This document shows positions 34,545-43,758 of a stretch of 64,000 bases of DNA, in pieces. Source of the DNA: Aquificota bacterium. GTDB lineage: Bacteria > Aquificota > Aquificia > Aquificales > Aquificaceae. The stretch covers positions 434,001-498,000 of the forward strand of contig CP076324.1 in NCBI GenBank assembly GCA_018771605.1, read 5' to 3'. Each line of letters begins with the position of its first letter. Position 1 is the first letter of the stretch. The position numbers and the translations under genes are program-made. The notes below the pieces were generated by a model. It saw only the letters and a program-made list of their open reading frames with translations. It did no database searches and had not been told where the DNA came from.

Positions 34545-36319
34545 GCTATCTTCTCCAAGGGCTTAAAATCTGCCTCTTTCACACTCCAGCACTCCTTAAA
34601 TATGGCGTAGGGGCATTTTCTCCTACAGTATTCATGGTCAAGCTTTTTAAAGAGTTCTACGATAGATTGACCCTTAGAATCAAAGATGTTATCCGGGTCT
34701 ATATGCTTGTCTATATCCAACCTTTCCAGCAATGGATATATGGTGCATCCTATATTGGCAAGGGCTGGCTCTATGCCCATGGCCTTGATCCTGTCAAGAA
34801 GCCTTATAAGAACAAGACTTCCGGAAGCATCCATATAGTTAACCGCCTCAAGGTCAAGCAAGACAAACCTTAAGGTCTTTTTGCGTTCTTCTACCTTTTC
34901 AAGTATATATTCATACACATACTCCGCATTGCCAAAGTAGAGGGACATGTTGGGTCTTATGTAGAGTATTTGGGGACATTCTGGTAATTTCTCCCTTTCC
35001 GCATTTACAAAGGTGGAAGAGTTAGGATTCCTTGTAAGTATTACTATCCTTGGATACATAGTTTTATATACAAAGCTGCCGAAAGCTATTAAAGTACCAA
35101 GGGTTATGGCTACCCAAAGGTCCATAAAGAAGACGGTTATAAAGGTAATACCCGCCACTATGCCGTCCGTTGGGTTTATCCTATATAGCCTTATTATCTC
35201 CTGTGGTCTTATGAGGTTTATTACGGCCGATAACACTATGGCCGATAGGGTGGCCTTGGGAAGATAGTAAAAGAGGGGTGCAAGGAAGAGCAAAGTAAGG
35301 CCTATCACAAGGCCGGTTATCACGCTGGCTATGGGTGTTTTGGCTCCAAGCTGATAGTTCAAGGCGGACCTTGAGAAAGAACCCCCCACAGGAAAGCCTT
35401 TAAAAAGACCGGCCACTATGTTGGCAAGCCCTTGGCCTATAAGCTCTTGGTTTGGGTCCCATCTGTCTCCAGCTTTTATGGCAAGCTGTTTGGCAATGGC
35501 TACTGCCTCCATAAGTCCAAAGGCTGAAATGATAATGGCACCTACCCATAGTTGAGATATGCTTCTATAATCTGCAGAAGGAATTTCCAAAGAGGGAAGG
35601 CCGCTTGGCACTTCACCAACCAAAGAAACGCCAAAATTTTGAAGGTTAAAGAAGTATGAGATCAAGGATGTGGCTATCACCGCCAACAAAGCACCGGGAA
35701 CCAAAGGACTTATCTTTCTTGAAAGCCATATTATTACATAAGCTAAAACACCTATGATAAATGTATATGGGTTCGTTTGAGATAGTTTGCTAATTATATC
35801 TGAGACAACTTCGTATATGTGGGTGCTTTGAGTGATCTTAAAGCCCAAAAGGTGGCCAAACTGGCTTAAAGCTATCACAAGAGCGCCTGCACTTGTAAAT
35901 CCAACTATAACGCTGGTAGATATAAGTTCCACCACAAAGGCAAGTTTGAGAAGGCCTACTACAAGCCTTATAAAGCCCACCATAAGTGCCAACACACCTG
36001 CAAGAGCTATCCATTTATCACTTCCAGGCTCTGCAAGCCCATACAGGGCAGAGCTAGTAAGTAGTGCAGTCATTGCAACGGGGCCTGTGGCCAAAAACCT
36101 GGAACTTCCAAAAAGAGCTGCCACTATAACAGGCAAAAAGGAGGCATAAAGGCCATGTATGGGGGGCATGCCAGCAAGTAAGGCATAGGCCATAGACTGA
36201 GGCACAAGCACTGCAGCAACTGTAAGACCGGCTATAAGGTCCCTAACAAACTTATCCTTATCGTAGGATTTTAACCATGGTAAAAAGGGTGCAAGGTCAA
36301 GGGTGATGTTTACTTTCAT
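34541..36319 (-). CDS. SulP-family anion permease with STAS domain
   Basis: 592 aa. The transmembrane core has GLTVAAVLVPQSMAYALLAG, PPIHGLYASFLPVIVAALFG and GGSFSRSALNYQLGAKTP, the SLC26/SulP signatures. A cytoplasmic STAS domain occupies about residues 430-545. A C-terminal tail beyond STAS carries CRRKCPYAIFKEC (C-x3-C-x7-C), which I have not met as a standard SulP feature and which could bind metal or a cluster. Substrate may be sulfate or bicarbonate; sequence alone does not decide. It overlaps the upstream PIN-like gene by 4 bp. Confidence 0.88.
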   Translation of the reverse strand: MKVNITLDLAPFLPWLKSYDKDKFVRDLIAGLTVAAVLVPQSMAYALLAGMPPIHGLYASFLPVIVAALFGSSRFLATGPVAMTALLTSSALYGLAEPGSDKWIALAGVLALMVGFIRLVVGLLKLAFVVELISTSVIVGFTSAGALVIALSQFGHLLGFKITQSTHIYEVVSDIISKLSQTNPYTFIIGVLAYVIIWLSRKISPLVPGALLAVIATSLISYFFNLQNFGVSLVGEVPSGLPSLEIPSADYRSISQLWVGAIIISAFGLMEAVAIAKQLAIKAGDRWDPNQELIGQGLANIVAGLFKGFPVGGSFSRSALNYQLGAKTPIASVITGLVIGLTLLFLAPLFYYLPKATLSAIVLSAVINLIRPQEIIRLYRINPTDGIVAGITFITVFFMDLWVAITLGTLIAFGSFVYKTMYPRIVILTRNPNSSTFVNAEREKLPECPQILYIRPNMSLYFGNAEYVYEYILEKVEERKKTLRFVLLDLEAVNYMDASGSLVLIRLLDRIKAMGIEPALANIGCTIYPLLERLDIDKHIDPDNIFDSKGQSIVELFKKLDHEYCRRKCPYAIFKECWSVKEADFKPLEKIA

Positions 36320-36660
36320 AGCTCCAACCTCTTCACTTTGAATTTTTCGTATTGCACTTGCTTCAAAGCCTGCAAGAGGTCCATGCCTTGTGAGTAAAAG
36401 TCCAAGGCCCTTTCAAAGTCCGATTTTCCCTCCACTTTAAAAAGCTTGTCTTCCAAAAGCGTTCTCAAGCTTTTTACTATCCTCTCCCTATCTATGCCAA
36501 AGCTGTATTCAAAAAGGTAGGCAAGTTCCAAAAGTGTGTATACAGACAAAAAAACCTTGCCCTTTTTCCTTTCCACTTCCCTAAGGTACCTCTCCAGCTT
36601 TTCTGCTCTTTCTCCTTTAGTCAAAAAATCTATAAGGTCCTGCGTGTCTATGGCATCCAT
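36316..36660 (-). CDS. PIN-like domain protein, probably degenerate
   Basis: 114 aa. The order AIDTQDLIDFL, then VFLSVYTLLELAYLFEYSFG and GMDLLQALKQVQYE resembles VapC-type PIN nucleases, with candidate acidic residues Asp5, Glu near 47 and an Asp near 94. The last PIN strand with the fourth acidic residue is missing; the protein ends KFKVKRLEL. No antitoxin gene lies beside it; the neighbours are proA and the SulP gene, both overlapping it. An inactive or minimal PIN protein is the likeliest reading. Confidence 0.55.
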   Translation of the reverse strand: MDAIDTQDLIDFLTKGERAEKLERYLREVERKKGKVFLSVYTLLELAYLFEYSFGIDRERIVKSLRTLLEDKLFKVEGKSDFERALDFYSQGMDLLQALKQVQYEKFKVKRLEL

Positions 36661-37961
36661 TGGGGTGGAACCCCCACATTATCCCTTACCTGGCCGTTGC
36701 CAAAGATGATAAACTTCTGGATGGTCAATTCTTCAAGGGCCATGGGACCCCTTGCATGTATCTTATCGGTAGAAATACCCATCTCAGCTCCAAGGCCAAA
36801 CTCATTACCGTCTGTAAAGCGCGTTGAAGCATTTACATAAACCGCCGCCGAATCCACCTCCTTTATAAACCTCATGGCCTTTGTGTAGTTTTCTGTGATT
36901 ATGGCATCGGAGTGCTTTGACCCATACTTTTCTATAAACTCTATAGCCTCATCAAGGCTTCCCACCGTTTTTACAGCAAGGATGAGATCCAAAAACTCCT
37001 CGTAGTAGTCCTCTTCTGTGGCAGGAACTGCCTTTATATGAGACAGCTCTGGCCTAGATTTTATAACCTGTAAGCTCTCTTCATCGCACCTTAGTTCCAC
37101 ACCAGCCCTTCCAAGAATGTCCGCCATCTTGGGCCAAAAGGTATTAAGAAGGCTCCTATGAATTACTAAGTTTTCCACCGCGTTACAGACAGAAGGCCTT
37201 TGTACCTTAGCGTTATAAACTATGTGATAGGCCTTTGTAAGGTCCGCCTCCTCATCCACATATATATTGCAAACCCCTTTATAGTGCTTTATAACGGGCA
37301 CCCTTGCATTCTCCGCCACAGCCCTTATTAGGCTTTCTCCACCTCTTGGAATAGCCACATCCACTTTACCTTCCATCTTAAGTATGTCCCAAACTATCTC
37401 CCTCTCTGGCCTGTCTATAAACTGTACCGCCTCTTCTGGAAAGCCCGTTTCTCTACAAGCCCTGTGTATGATTTCCACAAGGGCCCTGTTTGAGTTTATG
37501 GCTTCCTTGCCACCCCTCAAAAGCACCGCATTGGAGGATTTCATACACAGGGAAGCCGCCTCTATGGTTACGTTAGGCCTTGCCTCATAGATTATGAAGA
37601 TGAGGCCAAGGGGAACTCTCATCCTTCCCACTTGAAGGCCGTTGGGAAGGGTCCACATGCGCGTGATCTCACCCACCGGGTCGGGCAAAGATGCCACATC
37701 CTTTAGCACCTTTATCATACCATCTATGCGCTTATCATTGAGAAGGAGCCTGTCTATGAGGGCTGAGGATAAGCCTTGGGATTTACCATATTCTATGTCT
37801 TTTGCATTTTCTTCCTTTATAAAGTCTCTATTGGCATCTAAAAGTTCGGCAGCTTTAAGGAGTGTTTTGTTCTTTATCTCCGTATTCAAAGATATAAGTT
37901 TTCTAAGCGTTGACCTTGCACGTTCTACCTTTTCTTCCGCATAGCTCTTGAGGTCCACCAT
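36648..37961 (-). CDS. proA: Gamma-glutamyl phosphate reductase
   Basis: Second step of proline synthesis, reducing gamma-glutamyl phosphate to glutamate semialdehyde with NADPH. VPLGLIFIIYEARPNVTIEA, LLRGGKEAINSN and the active-site cysteine in RPSVCNAVENLVIH are diagnostic, as is NEFGLGAEMGIST near the end. Length is 437. proB is not adjacent. A TAAAAT box (minus strand, 37978-37973) lies 11 nt before the ATG. Confidence 0.95.
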   Translation of the reverse strand: MVDLKSYAEEKVERARSTLRKLISLNTEIKNKTLLKAAELLDANRDFIKEENAKDIEYGKSQGLSSALIDRLLLNDKRIDGMIKVLKDVASLPDPVGEITRMWTLPNGLQVGRMRVPLGLIFIIYEARPNVTIEAASLCMKSSNAVLLRGGKEAINSNRALVEIIHRACRETGFPEEAVQFIDRPEREIVWDILKMEGKVDVAIPRGGESLIRAVAENARVPVIKHYKGVCNIYVDEEADLTKAYHIVYNAKVQRPSVCNAVENLVIHRSLLNTFWPKMADILGRAGVELRCDEESLQVIKSRPELSHIKAVPATEEDYYEEFLDLILAVKTVGSLDEAIEFIEKYGSKHSDAIITENYTKAMRFIKEVDSAAVYVNASTRFTDGNEFGLGAEMGISTDKIHARGPMALEELTIQKFIIFGNGQVRDNVGVPPQWMP

Positions 37962-37975
37962 AGTAAGGTAATATT

Positions 37976-39253
37976 TTATAACAACTTCTCATAAAGGCTT
38001 TTAAGGTCTCTAAGACTTTCTTCAAAGCTTACCTTTTCTCCTACCTTCTGCACAAAAAACTTGTTTATCTCTTCTTTATGTCTTATTACCTTATCCACCA
38101 TAGGATTGCTTCCTGGAGTGTAAAGCCCAAGGTTTACCATATCCTCCATAGACTCATAAACACTAAAAAGCTCTCTCAAGTACATGGCCATTTTCATATG
38201 TTCTTGGCTTACTATCTGTGGCATGAGCCTGCTAAGGCTTCTTATGGGGTCTATGGCTGGGAAAATCCCTGCGTTGGCCCTTTTCCGGGAAAGGATGATA
38301 TGGCCGTCAAGCACGGCCATAAGGGAATCTGCCACAGGGTCCAAACTAATATCATCACCTTCCACAAGCACGCTGAATATGCCGGTTATGCTACCATTGC
38401 CAAAGTTTCCACAGCTCTCTACCACTTTGGAAAGAAGGTAAAAAACCGACGGCGTGTATGCCTTCATGGTTGGTGGCTCGCCCGCAGATAGGCCTACCTC
38501 CCTCTGAGCCATAGCAAGCCTGGTGATAGAATCCATAACAAGGAGTACATCCATACCTTTTTCGGCCAAATACTTGGCGTGGACCAAGGCGCTTATGGCA
38601 CCTTTTACCTTTAGAATGGGCGTCTGGTCTGAGGTGGTGGCTATCACTATGCTTTTCCTTCTTCCCTCCTCTCCAAGCACATCCTCTAAAAACTCCTTTA
38701 CCTCCCTTCCCCTTTCACCTATAAGGGCAAGCACCACCGCATCCGCTTTGCTGTTCCTTACAATCATGCCCAAAAGGGTGCTTTTGCCCACACCAGCACC
38801 AGCAAATATGCCCACCTTTTGACCCTTACCAAGCGTAAAGAGGCCGTTAATAGGTCTTATACCACAATCAAAAACATCTTTTATTCTTTCCCTTTGTAGT
38901 GGATTTATATCTTCTAAAAGTATGGGCCTTTTTTCTCCCTTTAGCTCTGCACCACTAAGTAAACTCCTACCAAAGGGGTCAATAACCTCACCCAGTAGGC
39001 CTATCCCACATACCGTAGATACATGTTCCTTTTTTATCCATACCCTATCGCCAGCTCTTACTCCCCATATATGGCTAAAGGGCATAATAATGCATCGGTC
39101 TTCATTAAATCCTATAATTTCGCCTTCTATAGGATAGTTCCTCTGATTGTAGATTATCACATGGTCTCCAATGGCGCCATCTGTGTTATAAGCTTCAAGA
39201 TAAACTCCACTTGCCTTGTAAACCTTATGATAGACCCTGAAGACCCCTCTCAT
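37976..39253 (-). CDS. fliI: Flagellum-specific ATPase
   Basis: ATPase of the flagellar type III export apparatus, related to F1-beta. Walker A GAGVGKSTLLGMI, Walker B DVLLVMDSITRLAMAQREVG and the catalytic IGERGREVKEFLED block are clear; GEPPTMKAYTPSVF is FliI/SctN specific. Length 425. It overlaps fliH by 29 bp in the order fliG-fliH-fliI, the usual export-ATPase grouping, which favours FliI over a virulence homologue. Confidence 0.93.
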   Translation of the reverse strand: MRGVFRVYHKVYKASGVYLEAYNTDGAIGDHVIIYNQRNYPIEGEIIGFNEDRCIIMPFSHIWGVRAGDRVWIKKEHVSTVCGIGLLGEVIDPFGRSLLSGAELKGEKRPILLEDINPLQRERIKDVFDCGIRPINGLFTLGKGQKVGIFAGAGVGKSTLLGMIVRNSKADAVVLALIGERGREVKEFLEDVLGEEGRRKSIVIATTSDQTPILKVKGAISALVHAKYLAEKGMDVLLVMDSITRLAMAQREVGLSAGEPPTMKAYTPSVFYLLSKVVESCGNFGNGSITGIFSVLVEGDDISLDPVADSLMAVLDGHIILSRKRANAGIFPAIDPIRSLSRLMPQIVSQEHMKMAMYLRELFSVYESMEDMVNLGLYTPGSNPMVDKVIRHKEEINKFFVQKVGEKVSFEESLRDLKSLYEKLL

Positions 39254-39917
39254 CCCTCATATCCTCTATAATATCTTGCAATAAATCCTCATACCTTCTT
39301 TCTATCCACAACTTTTGAGTCTCTATTATAAATTCCCCTTCATTAAGCTCTTCTCTTACCATTGGATTTATAGAAAAGAAGCCTTCGGCTCTTTCTTTTA
39401 ACTTTTCCAAATAAGGGTTTATTCTTTGAAAATCCGTAGGATTGAGGTAAAGGTTTATCTGTCCTTTTAAATCTATTCCCGATTCAAACACTTTTGACAA
39501 AGCACGCATAAGGGCTTCCTCCTTTGGCAAAATATCGGTAAGTAAAAGCCTTTTTAATATAGCAATTATAAAACCAATCAACTCGTTTGTTATTTTGCCC
39601 TTTTCTTCTGCAAAAGCTTCAATCATATTCTTGGAAAGGTTTTCTATTAATATTTCTAACTTTTCCCTCTCTTCCAGCTTTTTAAGAAGATCGTTTTTAT
39701 CATTGATAAGCTTCCTGTTGTCTTCTTCCAAATTTTTTATTATTGCATTTAACCCATCTATTTCACTTATAAGCTTATCTAGTTCACTCTTATAGTTGAA
39801 TTCAAGCTCTTCACATGGATTTGTTTCTTCATTAACATTCTTTTTAATATTTTTATTCTCTTCCACTGGATCCATGTAATGTGGATGATACAGAATTTTA
39901 AATTCCTCATTAGACAT
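39225..39917 (-). CDS. fliH: Flagellar assembly protein FliH
   Basis: Regulates FliI and forms the stator-like stalk of the export ATPase. A long central coiled coil (KLISEIDGLNAIIKNLEEDN onward) is followed by a C-terminal domain like the F1 delta subunit (INLYLNPTDFQRINPYLEKL, GEFIIETQKLWIERRYEDLL). I chose ATG 39917 (230 aa) with GGTGGAG 6 nt upstream over the in-frame GTG at 39929. It starts inside the end of fliG. Confidence 0.85.
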   Translation of the reverse strand: MSNEEFKILYHPHYMDPVEENKNIKKNVNEETNPCEELEFNYKSELDKLISEIDGLNAIIKNLEEDNRKLINDKNDLLKKLEEREKLEILIENLSKNMIEAFAEEKGKITNELIGFIIAILKRLLLTDILPKEEALMRALSKVFESGIDLKGQINLYLNPTDFQRINPYLEKLKERAEGFFSINPMVREELNEGEFIIETQKLWIERRYEDLLQDIIEDMRDERGLQGLS

Positions 39918-40914
39918 AGGCTTCTCCACCAGATATGTCTATTACTCCTTGATCTGCCAAGCTCTTTATAACCTTTACCACCTGCTTTTGTGCCTTTTCT
40001 ACCTCCGAGGCCCTTACTGGACCAAGGGCTTCCATATCCTCCCTCATAATATCCGCAGCTTTCTTTGACATGTTTGAGAAGAACTTTTCCCTTATATCTT
40101 CTGGTGCGCCCTTGAGAGCGATTGTGAGCGTGCTTTTATCAACAGCCTTCAATATTTCCACTATGGCCCTGTTATCCAGCTTCCTTATGTCTTCAAAGGT
40201 AAACATCTTTTCTTTTATCTTTTCCGACAGATAAGGGTCTTCTTCATCAAGCTTAGAAAGTATCTTATTGGTTGTATCCTTATCCAGTATATTTAAAAGT
40301 TCTGCTGCAAGGCTTATTCCCTCCATCTTTTGCATTATACCGCTCACACCCATACTCCTTATCTCTTCAGCCAAAACCTCTATAAGTTCTCCAAAGAACT
40401 CTGGGGATATGTTCTCAAGAGTTGCAAGCCTTTTTACCACTTCTACAGATAGGCTATCTGGTAGCTGTTTTAATATCTCTGCAGACTTGGCAGGGCTAAG
40501 TTGAGAAAGTACCACTGCTATGGTTTGAGGATGTTCATTTCTTAGAATACTTGCCAATACTTTACTGTCTACTTTTTCAAGCTCTTGAAAGCTCTTTATA
40601 AGGTTTGAACTGCTAAGAAATTCATATATTTTGGCAAACTTATCCGGGGGTAGAACCTTTCTGGCAAATTCAAGAAGCTTATCCATATCCGGGCTTAGGA
40701 AGGTGGTTGCCTTGTATTCCTCTATGAACTCCTTTGCTATCTCCTCTATATCTTTGAGTGTTATACCTTCAAGGCTTGTGGCATGCATTATTATCTCTTG
40801 TATCTCATCATCGGAAAGCTCTTTCATAATTTCCACAGCCACCTGTGGTGGCATGGCCATAAGAAGTATGGCTGCCTTTTGAGCTTTTGTAAGCTTACTC
40901 CTAACCTCTGGCAT
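39910..40914 (-). CDS. fliG: Flagellar motor switch protein FliG
   Basis: Rotor protein of the flagellar C-ring that engages the MotA stator. LTKAQKAAILLMAMPPQVAV, then LRNEHPQTIAVVLSQLSPAK, and the torque-helix region MFTFEDIRKLDNRAIVEILK are characteristic. The start is ATG 40914 (334 aa): MPEVRSKLTKAQKAA is the family start, and an upstream TTG at 40944 would run into the divergent gene. fliF and other switch genes are not in the window. Confidence 0.94.
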   Translation of the reverse strand: MPEVRSKLTKAQKAAILLMAMPPQVAVEIMKELSDDEIQEIIMHATSLEGITLKDIEEIAKEFIEEYKATTFLSPDMDKLLEFARKVLPPDKFAKIYEFLSSSNLIKSFQELEKVDSKVLASILRNEHPQTIAVVLSQLSPAKSAEILKQLPDSLSVEVVKRLATLENISPEFFGELIEVLAEEIRSMGVSGIMQKMEGISLAAELLNILDKDTTNKILSKLDEEDPYLSEKIKEKMFTFEDIRKLDNRAIVEILKAVDKSTLTIALKGAPEDIREKFFSNMSKKAADIMREDMEALGPVRASEVEKAQKQVVKVIKSLADQGVIDISGGEAYV

Positions 40915-40934
40915 GGATATAAAATTATAAACTT
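40915..40934. promoter_or_regulatory. Shared 20-bp divergent promoter, fliG/deacetylase
   Basis: The fliG -10 TATAAT reads on the minus strand at 40929-40924, 9 nt before its ATG. On the plus strand TAAAAT at 40920-40925 is 9 nt before the GTG at 40935. The boxes overlap in the palindrome-like ATATAAAATTATAA, as in the fabG/nadD pair. Confidence 0.55.
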
Positions 40935-41621
40935 GTGAGTACAAAAATTCTAACTTACCACAACGTAGGAAAACCTCCTAAGGGAGCAAAGTTAAAAACA
41001 CTTTTTGTTGGTAGAGAACAGTTAAAAAGACAGGTAAAGCTTCTTAAGTTTATGGGCTTTAACTTTCTCAGCTTAGGGGACCTATTATTAAACAAGAATA
41101 CTAAAAAAGGAGTTTTGCTTACCTTTGACGATGCCTATCTGGATTTTTGGGAGAATGCCCTTCCTACCTTTATGGAGCTAAAGGTCAGATGTGTGATCTT
41201 TGTGCCTGTGGCTCTTGTGGGAAGCTACAATCAGTGGGACCATGAACGCATAAGAGTCAAAAAGCCTATAATGAACTGGGGACAGATAAAAGAGCTTCAT
41301 AGCCTTGGCTTTGAGATAGGCTCTCATAGTCTTACACATCCTTATCTTTCAAAGATAGACCCCCAAAAGGCATGGGAGGAGATATACACTTCAAAAGTTA
41401 TTCTTGAAGACAAGCTTGGAACAGAGATAAGGGCCTTCTGTTATCCCTACGGAGACTACAACCAACGAATAAAGGACATGGTCCAAAGGGCTGGCTACAG
41501 CATAGCCTTTACCACAAGGCATGGCAGCTTTGAAGAAAGTGAAAACTTTTTTGAGGTAAGGCGTATAACCATATTTGGTAATGACTTTCTTCCAAAGTTT
41601 TTGTATAAGGTTCTACTATGA
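40935..41621 (+). CDS. Polysaccharide deacetylase (NodB fold)
   Basis: 228 aa. VLLTFDDAYLDFWENALP has the catalytic Asp-Asp pair, GFEIGSHSLTHPYLS the metal-binding H-x3-H, and RAFCYPYGDYNQRIKDMV the usual RxPYG-like block. It should remove acetyl groups from a cell-surface sugar polymer. The start is GTG at 40935. Coupled by a 4-bp overlap to a glycosyltransferase, so the pair probably makes or modifies an envelope polysaccharide. Confidence 0.85.
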   Translation: MSTKILTYHNVGKPPKGAKLKTLFVGREQLKRQVKLLKFMGFNFLSLGDLLLNKNTKKGVLLTFDDAYLDFWENALPTFMELKVRCVIFVPVALVGSYNQWDHERIRVKKPIMNWGQIKELHSLGFEIGSHSLTHPYLSKIDPQKAWEEIYTSKVILEDKLGTEIRAFCYPYGDYNQRIKDMVQRAGYSIAFTTRHGSFEESENFFEVRRITIFGNDFLPKFLYKVLL

Positions 41622-42661
41622 AGATAGCATGGCTAAACGGCAATCCAAACCCCAACTTTGGCGGCACAGAGCTTCACACCATACAGATGGTAAAGGAGCT
41701 TTCAAAGGAAGGCATTGATGTGGTGCTTATCTGTGCAAAAGGCTCTTACGTGGACAAACACACAGAGGGCATAAAAAAATACCACCTTTCTTTTCCAAAC
41801 AGCCTTGCTCTCCTTAGCACCATAAGGCTTGCCAAGTTGCTAATAAAGGAAAAGCCAAAGCTTATTATAGCCAACAACGGAAAAGAGTATGTGAATGCCC
41901 TCTTGGCGGGCAAAGTAGCTGGAATAAAGGTAATCTTTTTCAGACACATGGAAAGGATGAAGGAGTGGATGGTTAGGAGGTTTGTCTTTCCTTATGTGGA
42001 TAGGTTTTTTGCGGTAAGCGAGCGTGTGAAAGAAAACTTGATAAGAGAAGGCGTAAGGCCAGAAAGGATAAAAGTAATCTATAACCTTATAGAAGAGGCA
42101 CGTTTTAGCTACGCAGAAAAGGAAGAAGGCAAGATAAACTTTCTCTTTGTGGGCAAAGTGGATAGGGGAAAGGGTATTTTTGACTTCCTTGAAGCCTTTT
42201 ATAAGTTGTCTTTGGAAAGAAAAGACATAGAAGCTTACGTGGTGGGCGATGGGAAGGCCATGGGTGAGGTCAAAAGCTTTGTAGAAAAATATGGCCTCAA
42301 AGACAAAGCCCATCTTATAGGCTACACACCAAGGGTGGAGGACTACTATAAGATGGCCCATGTTTGTGTAATACCTTCAAGGAACACAGAGGCCATGACA
42401 AGGGTGGTTATAGAAGCCCTGGCTTGTGGATGTGCCTTGGTAGTCTCGGATGTGGGAGGTATTAAGGAAGCTGTAGAAGAGGATAAAAACGGCTATGTCT
42501 TTAAGGTAGGTGATGTGGAAGACCTCAAAGAAAAGATGAAGAAGGCCGCAGAGAGGTGGAAGGAATTTTCCATACATTCATACAACTTGTACAAAAGAAA
42601 ATTTTCAAGGGACGTGGTTTTAAAAAACTTTATAAAAGAGCTTGAAGAGCTTACACATTGA
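41618..42661 (+). CDS. Family 4 glycosyltransferase
   Basis: 347 aa, GT-B fold. FGGTELHTIQMVKELSKEG is the N-terminal acceptor-side motif; NFLFVGKVDRGKGIFDFLEA and VIPSRNTEAMTRVVIEALAC with GGIKEAVEEDKNGYVF form the nucleotide-sugar-binding C-terminal domain with its conserved glutamates. Sugar specificity cannot be told. Its last 11 bp overlap the converging ychF stop. Confidence 0.88.
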   Translation: MKIAWLNGNPNPNFGGTELHTIQMVKELSKEGIDVVLICAKGSYVDKHTEGIKKYHLSFPNSLALLSTIRLAKLLIKEKPKLIIANNGKEYVNALLAGKVAGIKVIFFRHMERMKEWMVRRFVFPYVDRFFAVSERVKENLIREGVRPERIKVIYNLIEEARFSYAEKEEGKINFLFVGKVDRGKGIFDFLEAFYKLSLERKDIEAYVVGDGKAMGEVKSFVEKYGLKDKAHLIGYTPRVEDYYKMAHVCVIPSRNTEAMTRVVIEALACGCALVVSDVGGIKEAVEEDKNGYVFKVGDVEDLKEKMKKAAERWKEFSIHSYNLYKRKFSRDVVLKNFIKELEELTH

Positions 42662-43754
42662 AGCGGAAATACACAATATCTCCATCCTTTATCTCATAGT
42701 CCTTTCCTTCAAGCCTTACCAAGCCAAGCTCCTTTGCCTTGCTAAGGGACCCAACCTTTATGTAATCCTCATAGTTTATCACCTCTGCAGCTATAAAGCC
42801 TCTTTCAAAGTCAGAGTGTATTTTGCCTGCGGCCTGTGGAGCCTTTGTGCCTTTCTTTACCGTCCAAGCCCTTGTCTCTTTCTCTCCAGCGGTGAAAAAG
42901 GTGATAAGGTCCAAAAGCTTGTATGCTTCTCTTATTAGCCTGTTTAGCCCCGGTTCTTCAAGACCATAGGATTTTAAAAGCTCCTCCTTTTCTTCTGGTT
43001 CAAGGCCTATAAGTTCTTCTTCCAGCTTGGCGCATATTAGCACGGCGGGAGACCCCTCTTCCTTGGCATACTCAAAGACCCTCTTGCTAAACTCATTCCC
43101 TTCTGGCAAATCCTTCTCGCTCACGTTTGCCACATACATCAAGGGTTTGGCCGTAAGCAGGAAAAGGTTCCTTTTTGCATAGTCCAAGACCTCTGGATCC
43201 AAGTTCTTTGCATGCCTCCTTATAGGCTCCATCTTTTCAAGTATGGACCTTATTGACTCAAGCATATTTAGCTCTTCCTTTGCCTTCTTGTCTCCAATCC
43301 TTGCCATCTTCTCCACCTTCTCCATCCTTTTTTCTACTGTTTCTAAGTCCTTGGCTATTAGCTCAAGGTCTATTATCTGGGCATCTCTTATAGGGTCTAC
43401 CGAACCTTCCACATGCACCACCTCTGGGTTTTCAAAGCACCTTAGCACCATGGCTATGGCGTCCACTTCCCTTATGTGAGCCAAAAACTGGTTTCCAAGG
43501 CCTTCACCCTTGCTGGCGTTGCGCACAAGACCTGCAATATCCACAAACTCTATAAAGGTAGGCACCACCCTTTTTGACCTTTCAAGCCTTGCTATCTCAT
43601 AGAGCCTTTTGTCTGGCACCTCCACAGTGCCTACGTTTGGCTCTATGGTGCAAAAGGGGTAGTTGGCTGCGGCAGCCTTTGCCGCCTGTATTAGGGCATT
43701 AAAAAGGGTAGACTTTCCTACGTTTGGTAGTCCTACAATCCCTACGCTAAGCAT
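42651..43754 (-). CDS. ychF: YchF/OLA1 family P-loop NTPase
   Basis: Ribosome-associated ATPase/GTPase linked to translation and oxidative stress. VGIVGLPNVGKSTLFNAL is the P-loop; TIEPNVGTVEVPD, FVDIAGLVRNASKGEGLGN and the TGS domain with TFFTAGEKETRAWTVKKG and KIHSDFERGFIAAEV are diagnostic. Length is 367. Its candidate -10 (TAAAAT, minus strand 43769-43764) lies within the end of pilC. Confidence 0.96.
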   Translation of the reverse strand: MLSVGIVGLPNVGKSTLFNALIQAAKAAAANYPFCTIEPNVGTVEVPDKRLYEIARLERSKRVVPTFIEFVDIAGLVRNASKGEGLGNQFLAHIREVDAIAMVLRCFENPEVVHVEGSVDPIRDAQIIDLELIAKDLETVEKRMEKVEKMARIGDKKAKEELNMLESIRSILEKMEPIRRHAKNLDPEVLDYAKRNLFLLTAKPLMYVANVSEKDLPEGNEFSKRVFEYAKEEGSPAVLICAKLEEELIGLEPEEKEELLKSYGLEEPGLNRLIREAYKLLDLITFFTAGEKETRAWTVKKGTKAPQAAGKIHSDFERGFIAAEVINYEDYIKVGSLSKAKELGLVRLEGKDYEIKDGDIVYFRFNV

Positions 43755-43758
43755 AAGT

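Noticed and set aside
36316-36660. Toxin-antitoxin module
   Set aside because: The PIN-like protein lacks the final acidic strand and there is no small antitoxin gene beside it; the neighbours are proA and a transporter.
39225-40914. Virulence-type III secretion instead of flagellar export
   Set aside because: fliG, a rotor protein specific to flagella, is in the same run.
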